A DNA stretch of 6,243 bases from assembly GCA_022599995.1 (NCBI GenBank), contig JAHZLG010000143.1:1-6243 (forward strand). The letters are read 5' to 3'. A program made the translations under genes and the position numbers. Shown here in pieces: positions 1-4,744 of this stretch. The notes below the pieces were generated by a model, which was given only the letters and a program-made list of their open reading frames with translations, was not told where the DNA came from and searched no databases. How positions within the stretch are numbered: the first letter of the stretch is position 1; each line of letters starts with the position of its first letter. The DNA comes from Alphaproteobacteria bacterium (lineage in GTDB: Bacteria > Pseudomonadota > Alphaproteobacteria > CBDBCS01 > JAHZLG01).

Positions 1-1176
1 TGCTGCCCCGACGGCAACGCCCTCTTTGGAGAAATATCAGGGGGGGAGAGACGGCGCGTCGCCCTCTGCCGCCTGTTGTTGATGCAGCCGAATGTGCTGT
101 TGCTTGATGAACCAACCAACCACCTAGACGCCCAGACAGTGGCATGGTTAGAGCACCATCTGAAAAATTATGCCGGTGCGGTGATTATGATCACCCACGA
201 TCGGTCATTCCTCGACAGCATCACAGAATGGATTTTGGAGCTAGACAAAGGACAAGCCATGCCGTTCAAAGGCAATTATCGTCAATGGCTGGGAAGAAAG
301 ATTCAGGACGCAGAAAAATCAGGCAAGATGAATTCGCTGTTTCACGAAATTGCAGCGGAAAATGACTGGATAAAGATCAAATCGCGCAACAAGGCTTCGA
401 CCGAGAAAGCGACCGCGGCAGGGAAGGCATTGCGGATTGTGATTCGCGAAAGTGCCAAGTTGGGCCGGGACGTTGTCTCGGTGAAGGGGGTGACTTACGC
501 GAGAGAAGATCGTGTGCTTTTCGACAACATCGACCTCGATCTTGTGCCTGGTGGAGTGTTTGGTGTTATCGGGCCGAACGGTGCGGGGAAGACCACATTG
601 TTGGAGCTCTTGAGTGGTGGGCTTCAGCAGGCAAACGGCAAAATCACCCGAGGGCAAACCGTCGAGATGCTTTACGCAAAGCAACTCGATCATTACCTCG
701 ACCCAAAGCAAAACGTCTACGAAGCTATCTCAGACGGCATGGAGACGGTTCAGGGCAGCGGGGGCGCGACGATTCAAATGCGGGCATATGTCGCCGCCTT
801 TAACTTCCCTAGCACCGCACAAAGCAAGCGTGTCTCCTCCCTTTCGGGGGGCGAGCGCAACCGTGTGTACCTGGCACGGACCTTGAAAATGGGGTGCAAT
901 GTTCTGTTGCTCGATGAGCCAACCAACGATCTTGACGTCGAATCAATTCGCGCCCTCGAGGAGGCGATTCTGGCCTTCAACGGAACGGTAGTTGTTGTGT
1001 CGCACGATCGATGGTTCCTCAACCGTATCGCGACGGCGATACTTTCTTGCGAGGGGGATGGTTCTATTGTGAAGATCGATGGGAATTTTGACTCCTACCT
1101 TGAAGACCGCCAGCGCCGATTGGGAGACAAGGCACTGATCCCGCACAAGGCACGGTACCGCAAGCTGGTTCGATGA
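1..1176 (+). CDS. ettA: Energy-dependent translational throttle protein EttA (ABC-F ATPase), C-terminal part
   Basis: EttA is a cytoplasmic ABC-F protein that binds the ribosomal E site and gates entry into elongation according to ATP/ADP level. The frame is open from base 1, so the gene begins outside the window. 391 residues are present; E. coli EttA has about 555, so roughly 160 are missing (first Walker A and the arm). Visible in order, counting from base 1: first ABC signature ISGGERRR (12-19), Walker B LLLDE with PTNHLD (33-42), switch His in THDRSFLD (66), a basic linker (about 85-165), second Walker A GPNGAGKT (191-198), second signature LSGGE (281-285), Walker B LLLDE with PTNDLD (302-311), switch His in SHDRWFL (335), and the EttA-like C-terminus RYRKLVR. 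This tail and the spacing favour EttA over Uup or other ABC-F members. The linker carrying the P-site-tRNA interaction motif is about 13 residues shorter than in E. coli and poorly conserved. The gene converges on the 1431-1823 gene, with a tandem repeat between them. Confidence 0.93.
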   Translation, partial: CCPDGNALFGEISGGERRRVALCRLLLMQPNVLLLDEPTNHLDAQTVAWLEHHLKNYAGAVIMITHDRSFLDSITEWILELDKGQAMPFKGNYRQWLGRKIQDAEKSGKMNSLFHEIAAENDWIKIKSRNKASTEKATAAGKALRIVIRESAKLGRDVVSVKGVTYAREDRVLFDNIDLDLVPGGVFGVIGPNGAGKTTLLELLSGGLQQANGKITRGQTVEMLYAKQLDHYLDPKQNVYEAISDGMETVQGSGGATIQMRAYVAAFNFPSTAQSKRVSSLSGGERNRVYLARTLKMGCNVLLLDEPTNDLDVESIRALEEAILAFNGTVVVVSHDRWFLNRIATAILSCEGDGSIVKIDGNFDSYLEDRQRRLGDKALIPHKARYRKLVR

Positions 1177-1179
1177 ACT

Positions 1180-1414
1180 GTTTCCCGTGACACGCGTCGG
1201 GTTTCGTGAGCTGGGGTTTCCCGTGACACGCGTCGGGTTTCGTGAGCAGGGTTTCCTGTGAAACGCGTCGGGTTTCGTGAGCTGTGGTTTCCCGTGAAAC
1301 GCGTCGGGTTTTGTGAGCTGGGGTTTCCCGTGAAACGCGTCGGGTCGTGAGTAGTGGTTTCCCGTGAAACGCGTCGGGTTTCGTGAGTGGGGGTTTCCCG
1401 TGAAACGCGTTGGG
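1180..1414. repeat. Tandem array, seven copies of a 34-36 bp unit with a parS-like near-palindrome
   Basis: Seen directly: units begin at 1180, 1216, 1251, 1287, 1323, 1357 and 1393, with lengths 36, 35, 36, 36, 34 and 36 bp and a 22-bp partial last copy. Each starts GTTTCCCGTGAAAC (units 1-2 have GACAC instead of GAAAC; unit 3 has CCTG for CCCG), continues with GCGTCGGG, and all but the last end in a GTTTCGTGAG-like segment plus a variable G-rich tail. Unit 5 lacks TT after CGGG. GAAAC can pair with the GTTTC on either side, so two alternative small hairpins are possible per unit. The 14-bp start differs by one base from the parS core GTTTCACGTGAAAC. The array fills nearly all of the space between two convergent genes. 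It has no U-tract of an intrinsic terminator and no spacers of a CRISPR. The repeat is certain; its function is unknown. Confidence 0.97.
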
Positions 1415-1430
1415 AAAGAACAAGACCTCC

Positions 1431-1823
1431 CTAGGAAGGCAACTCGTCTTCGTTCCCATTGTTCAGGGCATGAAATCGCTCGGTTAATTTCTTCGTGTGC
1501 GAGGGCGAGAAGTGCCTAGCGAGCTCCCAAGCAGCCGATGCGTGATGCAAGTGCAACTCTCTCACTTCGGGCGGACATGCCTCATCCAGTGATGCCAGGT
1601 CGGGAAATCCATTCTGTCGCTCAAGAATGTACTGCGCGCGCAAGGACATCCGGTTCCCGTAGATACCGGATTCGTGCGAAGTGTTCCGCAACGATGCATC
1701 CGTCAACTCGGCGTGTGCGCCTCTCGTGCTTGCAATGCAGTCGTTCACCAATCCAGACGATTCCACGTGGTGGTCTAGTGCCTTTTGAAGGCGCGCAGGG
1801 TCAAGATAGATCGGATTAGGCAT
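1431..1823 (-). CDS. Hypothetical protein, 130 residues, convergent with ettA
   Basis: I do not recognise this family. The preferred start is ATG at 1823-1821, giving MPNPIYLDPARL; an in-frame TTG at 1844 would add seven residues. Neither start has a clear Shine-Dalgarno sequence. The protein ends EDELPS with TAG at 1433-1431. It looks soluble: no signal peptide, no transmembrane segment and only one or two cysteines. It is rich in His, Glu, Leu and Arg, with probable helices around residues 8-20 (ARLQKALDHHVES), 60-70 (SLRAQYILERQ) and in the LHLHHASAAWELARHF stretch near residue 100. Codon use looks ordinary, and the frame remains open over nearly the whole space between the repeat array and the divergent rpmB leader, which argues for a real gene. 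No competing good ORF lies on the other strand. Its role cannot be inferred; it could also be a chance open frame. Confidence 0.5.
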   Translation of the reverse strand: MPNPIYLDPARLQKALDHHVESSGLVNDCIASTRGAHAELTDASLRNTSHESGIYGNRMSLRAQYILERQNGFPDLASLDEACPPEVRELHLHHASAAWELARHFSPSHTKKLTERFHALNNGNEDELPS

Positions 1824-1884
1824 GAACGAATCAACAACAGGCAAGGGAAGAATAAGTGGTCATGGGAGGGCATGGCAGGTTGCG

Positions 1885-1909
1885 CAAGACAACCGCCCCC
1901 CCTGTCTTG
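1885..1909. repeat. Inverted repeat with C-rich loop in the divergent rpmB leader
   Basis: CAAGACA (1885-1891) and TGTCTTG (1903-1909) form a perfect 7-bp inverted repeat around an 11-base loop, ACCGCCCCCCC. It lies between the divergent 1431-1823 gene and rpmB, 72 bp before the rpmB start, and overlaps the only -35-like element I could find. No T-tract follows on either strand, so a terminator is unlikely. It could be an operator or an RNA hairpin; only the repeat itself is certain. Confidence 0.6.
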
Positions 1910-1935
1910 TATTTCAGGACTAGCATTGTTATCAA
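1907..1935 (+). promoter_or_regulatory. Candidate sigma-70-type promoter for rpmB
   Basis: TTGTAT (1907-1912) and TATCAA (1930-1935) are separated by 17 bases and match the -35 and -10 consensus at 3 and 4 of 6 positions. Transcription would begin near 1942, giving a leader of about 40 bases before the rpmB ATG. The match is weak. The main support is position: a promoter for rpmB must lie in this 157-bp gap, because the upstream gene is divergent. Confidence 0.3.
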
Positions 1936-1980
1936 TGCAGGGCTGTTTAGGGCACTCCTTTCTCGAACACCCACACTACT

Positions 1981-2280
1981 ATGCCTCGCGAATGTATCAT
2001 AACCGGACGCCGAAAGACCTTTGGAAACAATGTCTCTCATGCGAAGAACCACACGCGTCGGTCATTTAGCCCAAATCTTCAGCATTCTCGGTTGTACAGC
2101 GAAGTTTTAGGACGACACTACCGGCTTCGTGTGTCCACGCAGGGATTGCGGACACTGGATAAGGCAGGCGGCTTTGATGCTTGGCTTACCAAGACGCCTA
2201 ATCGCAACCTTTCAACGGCGCTTGTGCGAGTGAAGAATCAAGTGATAGAAAGATCAGGGACGGCAACGTCACAAGAGTAG
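1981..2280 (+). CDS. rpmB: 50S ribosomal protein L28
   Basis: L28 is a small basic protein of the large ribosomal subunit. The 99-residue product shows the family pattern throughout: an N-terminal MPRECIITGR (family form RRCxLTGK), GNNVSHAKNHTRRSF at residues 15-29 with PNL at 31-33, the RLRVSTQGLRTLD segment at 48-60, and GGFDAWL at 63-69, matching GGLDAFLLK of alphaproteobacterial L28. The C-terminal extension past residue 70 also suits the alphaproteobacterial form and exceeds the 78 residues of E. coli L28. The ATG at 1981 is fixed by the conserved N-terminus, although the 20 bases before it (pyrimidine- and A-rich) carry no Shine-Dalgarno sequence. Relative to my memory of the family, several usually basic or conserved positions differ, for example RRSFSPNL where RRRFLPNL is usual. 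rpmB is usually near rpmG in many bacteria; no rpmG is seen here. rsmD follows after 21 bp and is probably cotranscribed. Confidence 0.93.
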   Translation: MPRECIITGRRKTFGNNVSHAKNHTRRSFSPNLQHSRLYSEVLGRHYRLRVSTQGLRTLDKAGGFDAWLTKTPNRNLSTALVRVKNQVIERSGTATSQE

Positions 2281-2290
2281 TCACAATGCT

Positions 2291-2297
2291 AAGGGGG
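2291..2297 (+). promoter_or_regulatory. Shine-Dalgarno sequence supporting the GTG start of rsmD
   Basis: AAGGGGG lies four bases before GTG at 2302. It is the most G-rich ribosome-binding site in the window and, together with the family-typical N-terminus IKILAGEYRG, fixes rsmD at this GTG. There is no in-frame ATG at a sensible place nearby. Confidence 0.7.
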
Positions 2298-2301
2298 CCA
2301 G

Positions 2302-3018
2302 GTGATCAAGATTCTTGCAGGCGAATACAGAGGTAAGCAACTGCTGTTTCCCCCTCGGGAGATAACGCGTCCGACGACTGCTCGGGCAAAGGCTGTTCTC
2401 TTTGACACGTTAAGTGGGAACAAGGCATTTGGTGACTTTATTCCTCCTGAGGTGATCGTTGATGTGGGGGCCGGCAGTGGTGCAATAGGACTGGAGGCAA
2501 TGAGCAGGTTCTCCGAGGCAGAGGGTGTTTTCATCGATGGGGCCCCTGATGCTATTTCGTGTCTCAAGCAAAATGTGTCAGCCTGCAACGCATGGGGTCG
2601 GGCGCGGGTAATCAAGCATAAACTTGGTTCAGCCGGGTCGGCCGTTACCCCCAATCCATCATTGGTCAAGCGATCCGCAGGCCATGGCGTGATAGGGCAA
2701 AGCATCGCGGGGCTGGATCGATTTGTCTCGGGCCGCACCACGTGGTTCTTTTTTGATCCGCCTTATGATCAGGCTGTTGTTGCTTGGATTGTCCAATTCG
2801 AGCAAAAGATAAAACTGGCGAAGAATCCTCTGATTATCGTCCAGGAACAAGGGGCACCTCGGCAGGCAAGAAGAAAGCACAAAAAGAATCTGACCAGCGA
2901 GGCGAAGGATCACATTGAGATCAATGCGGACTTTTCCCTGCGCCAGATACATGAAAAAATTCTGCCCGTCGCACATTTCCGATTCTTTGCCTTCTTGCCG
3001 GAGGCAACACCTGCATGA
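2302..3018 (+). CDS. rsmD: 16S rRNA (guanine(966)-N(2))-methyltransferase RsmD
   Basis: RsmD transfers a methyl group from S-adenosylmethionine to N2 of G966 of 16S rRNA in the 30S subunit. The 238-residue product starts at GTG with IKILAGEYRGKQL, the usual family opening. It continues with TRPTTARAKAVLF (22-34; the family form is RPTxDRVRExLF), SAM-binding motif I VDVGAGSGAIGLEAMSR (53-69), an acidic residue at D79 that should contact the SAM ribose, and catalytic motif DPPY (152-155). Two oddities: the conserved Asp of RPTxDR is Ala here, and the distance from motif I to DPPY is about 98 residues against about 69 in E. coli. The extra stretch (about 108-146) is Gly/Ser-rich and looks like a loop. 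All catalytic elements are present, so activity is likely. The gene sits 21 bp after rpmB. Its TGA overlaps the ATG of a 12-codon mini-ORF. Confidence 0.9.
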   Translation: MIKILAGEYRGKQLLFPPREITRPTTARAKAVLFDTLSGNKAFGDFIPPEVIVDVGAGSGAIGLEAMSRFSEAEGVFIDGAPDAISCLKQNVSACNAWGRARVIKHKLGSAGSAVTPNPSLVKRSAGHGVIGQSIAGLDRFVSGRTTWFFFDPPYDQAVVAWIVQFEQKIKLAKNPLIIVQEQGAPRQARRKHKKNLTSEAKDHIEINADFSLRQIHEKILPVAHFRFFAFLPEATPA

Positions 3019-3053
3019 AAATGTACCCCTTGATCATCGATGGGGCATGCTAA
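3015..3053 (+). other. 12-codon mini-ORF overlapping the rsmD stop
   Basis: ATG at 3015 overlaps the rsmD TGA in an ATGA arrangement typical of translational coupling, and reads MKMYPLIIDGAC before TAA at 3051. Its stop lies inside the 5' arm of the 3049-3071 hairpin. It is in frame with mmsA. It could be a leader peptide, the stump of a lost gene, or chance; there is no independent evidence that it is translated. Confidence 0.2.
3021..3048 (+). repeat. Stem-loop 1 between rsmD and mmsA
   Basis: ATG (3021-3023) and CCCC (3026-3029) can pair with CAT (3046-3048) and GGGG (3042-3045). This gives a 7-bp stem with a two-base TA bulge and a 12-base loop containing the palindromes TGATCA and ATCGAT. 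It directly abuts the next hairpin. No T-tract follows. Confidence 0.4.
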
Positions 3054-3071
3054 GAACACTGGGTTCTTGGC
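3049..3071 (+). repeat. Stem-loop 2 between rsmD and mmsA
   Basis: GCTAAGAAC (3049-3057) pairs with GTTCTTGGC (3063-3071) over nine positions, with one G-U pair and loop ACTGG. It follows stem-loop 1 without a gap and ends 48 bases before the mmsA ATG. The bases after it (TTGGTGGTGG) are not a U-tract, so it is not a standard intrinsic terminator. It may be an mRNA processing or stability element, or part of an attenuation device. Confidence 0.55.
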
Positions 3072-3119
3072 TTGGTGGTGGTCATCGGATTACTCATCTC
3101 TCAAACGAAAGCGAACATT

Positions 3120-4631
3120 ATGACTCCGCATGTGTCTCATTACATTCACGGCTCTCTCCATCGAAATAACAACGAGGGAAGAAGGCTGCCGGTGTTCAAT
3201 CCTGCCCACGGCGAAGTTATCCGCGAGGTGATATGCGCCGATGATAAGGCAATTGCCGATGCGGTCAGCAGTGCCCAAGAAGGCTTCGTCAAGTGGTCGG
3301 GAATGTCTCCCTCCAAGCGGGCAGGGGTTCTTTTTGCATTTCGCGAATTGTTGGTGCGTCATACAGATTCGTTAGCGGATTTAATTGGCCAAGAACACGG
3401 CAAGACCATTGCCGATGCCAAGGGAGAAATCCAACGCGGCATCGACGTGGTGGAATTTGCAACGGGGATTCCACACCTCATCAAGGGTGCTTTCAACTCG
3501 AATGTTGGCGGTGGGATTGACCTCTACTCGATGCGAGAGCCTCTAGGCGTTGTGGTGGGCATCACCCCATTTAACTTTCCGTTTATGATTCCGCTTTGGA
3601 TGGGGGTGATGGCGGTCGCCTGCGGAAACGCCTTTATCAACAAGCCTTCAGAGCGTGATCCCTCGACGCCCAATCGAATCGGAGAGCTTTGGTCAGAAGC
3701 TGGATTACCCGACGGCGTATGGAATGTCTTGCACGGTGACAAAGAGGCGGTAGACGCCCTTTTGGTACATCCTGAGGTTGCGGCAGTGAGTTTTGTCGGG
3801 TCGACCCCTGTTGGGGAACACATTTATCGCACGGGGACGGCAAGCGGCAAGCGAGTGCAAGCTTTTTGTGGCGCAAAGAATCACATGGTGATCACGCCTG
3901 ACGCCGACCTTGATCGAGCTGCCGATGCCCTTATTGGGGCAGGGTACGGTTCCGCAGGAGAGCGGTGTATGGCTATTTCGGTCGCCATGCCGATCGGCGA
4001 AGAGACGGCGGACAAGCTGGTGGAGCGACTTGCTCCCCGCGTCCAGCAATTGCAGATTGGGCCGTGGAATGACAGCAAAGCAGATATGGGCCCCCTTATC
4101 ACCCCTGAAGCAAAAACCCGGGTCGAAAGATTGATCGAAAGTGGCATCAATGAAGGGGCTGAGCTTGTTGTCGACGGGCGGGGCTACACCCTGCAAGGCT
4201 ACGAGAAGGGTAATTTCATGGCAGGGTCGTTGTTTGATAGGGCGACGACGTCGATGGAGATCTACAAAACCGAAATATTTGGTCCAGTGTTGACGGTTGC
4301 GCGGGCCCAGCATTTTGATGAGGCCGTTGAGGCGGTTAACAATCACGAATACGGTAATGGCGTTGCTTTGTTCACCTCGAGGGGCGACCTCGCCCAAGCC
4401 TTCACCAATGCCGTAGATGTTGGCATGATTGGGATCAATGTGCCGATCCCAGTGCCGATGGCTTTTCACCATTTCGGTGGGAGCAAGCGCAGCAAATTCG
4501 GAGACACGCAGATGCATGGTCCGGAATCGGTGATTTTCTTTACCAAGATGAAGACGGTTTCTGCTCGGTGGTTTGATAGTGAGCACATGGGTGACACTGG
4601 CGCACAATTTGCCATGCCAACCAATCGCTAG
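3120..4631 (+). CDS. mmsA: Methylmalonate-semialdehyde dehydrogenase (CoA-acylating)
   Basis: This aldehyde dehydrogenase superfamily enzyme converts methylmalonate semialdehyde to propionyl-CoA, or malonate semialdehyde to acetyl-CoA, using NAD and CoA. The steps belong to valine and myo-inositol (or beta-alanine) catabolism in the cytoplasm. The product has 503 residues, normal for the family. Visible features are the MMSDH-type segment ITPFNFPFMIPLWMGVMAVA (about 150-170), NKPSERDPS for nucleotide binding, SFVGSTPVGEHIY (Rossmann region), GAKNHMVITPDADLD, the active-site stretch GSAGERCMAIS with nucleophile Cys283, EIFGPVL with the conserved Glu, and the C-terminal FHHFGGSKRSKFGD followed by TKMKTVSARW. 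The GERCMAIS and PLWM motifs separate it from ordinary aldehyde dehydrogenases, which carry a general base Glu near 250; that segment here reads QAFCGAKNH, as in the CoA-dependent members. ATG at 3120 gives the family-like start; a TTG at 3072 would add 16 hydrophobic residues and is not preferred. The Shine-Dalgarno sequence is weak. Valine or inositol genes are absent from the window. Confidence 0.95.
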   Translation: MTPHVSHYIHGSLHRNNNEGRRLPVFNPAHGEVIREVICADDKAIADAVSSAQEGFVKWSGMSPSKRAGVLFAFRELLVRHTDSLADLIGQEHGKTIADAKGEIQRGIDVVEFATGIPHLIKGAFNSNVGGGIDLYSMREPLGVVVGITPFNFPFMIPLWMGVMAVACGNAFINKPSERDPSTPNRIGELWSEAGLPDGVWNVLHGDKEAVDALLVHPEVAAVSFVGSTPVGEHIYRTGTASGKRVQAFCGAKNHMVITPDADLDRAADALIGAGYGSAGERCMAISVAMPIGEETADKLVERLAPRVQQLQIGPWNDSKADMGPLITPEAKTRVERLIESGINEGAELVVDGRGYTLQGYEKGNFMAGSLFDRATTSMEIYKTEIFGPVLTVARAQHFDEAVEAVNNHEYGNGVALFTSRGDLAQAFTNAVDVGMIGINVPIPVPMAFHHFGGSKRSKFGDTQMHGPESVIFFTKMKTVSARWFDSEHMGDTGAQFAMPTNR

Positions 4632-4645
4632 GCACACCAGAAACC

Positions 4646-4715
4646 GGGCTAGGAATCAGCGGGGGCGTATTTGGCGGTTTTTCCAACCAGTTGCCCCTGC
4701 CACGGATGCTAGCCC
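4646..4715 (+). other. Long nested stem-loop in the mmsA-argG gap (candidate structured argG leader)
   Basis: Four nested pairings are visible: GGGCTAG (4646-4652) with CTAGCCC (4709-4715), perfect; ATC (4655-4657) with GAT (4705-4707); GCGGGGGC (4659-4666) with GCCCCTGC (4693-4700), one G-U pair; and TTGG (4671-4674) with CCAA (4683-4686) around loop CGGTTTTT. This makes about 22 base pairs over 70 bases. It starts 14 bases after the mmsA stop and ends 29 bases before the argG ATG, leaving the purine-rich AAAGAGAA (4726-4733) free. No T-tract follows the last arm. The pairings are seen by eye; folding energy was not computed. It could be a readthrough-limiting or processing hairpin, or an argG control element. 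Confidence 0.5.
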
Positions 4716-4744
4716 TTCCACGTACAAAGAGAACGATTCTTATC

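Noticed and set aside
1180..1414. CRISPR array
   Set aside because: The unit is repeated head to tail over its whole 34-36 bp length, with no unique spacers and no cas genes nearby.
1064..1459. Minus-strand ORF encoding a repeated VSRET / FHGKP peptide
   Set aside because: It is the translation of the tandem DNA array and overlaps the ettA 3' end and the 1431-1823 gene. Units of 34 and 35 bp shift the frame, so the peptide repeat changes register; a protein under selection would keep 36-bp units.
1785..2069. Plus-strand 94-residue ORF upstream of and overlapping rpmB
   Set aside because: It overlaps both the 1431-1823 gene and the start of rpmB in another frame and resembles no protein.
2289..2741. 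150-residue minus-strand ORF
   Set aside because: It is antisense to rsmD, whose frame carries the complete RsmD motif set; the minus-strand product is Pro/Ser-rich and unlike any family.
3072..3119. TTG at 3072 as the mmsA start
   Set aside because: It would add 16 hydrophobic residues not found in the family and has no ribosome-binding site; ATG at 3120 gives the normal length.
3705..4637. 310-residue minus-strand ORF
   Set aside because: It is antisense to mmsA, which has unmistakable catalytic motifs, and its translation resembles no protein family.
4641..4682. AAACCG / CGGTTTTT as an intrinsic terminator of mmsA
   Set aside because: The stem is only 6 bp with a 28-base loop, the following T run is short, and it competes with the longer nested stem-loop.
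4691..4744. In-frame start at 4691 for argG
   Set aside because: It would begin inside the 4646-4715 stem-loop and add 18 residues before the conserved N-terminus; ATG at 4745 fits the family.
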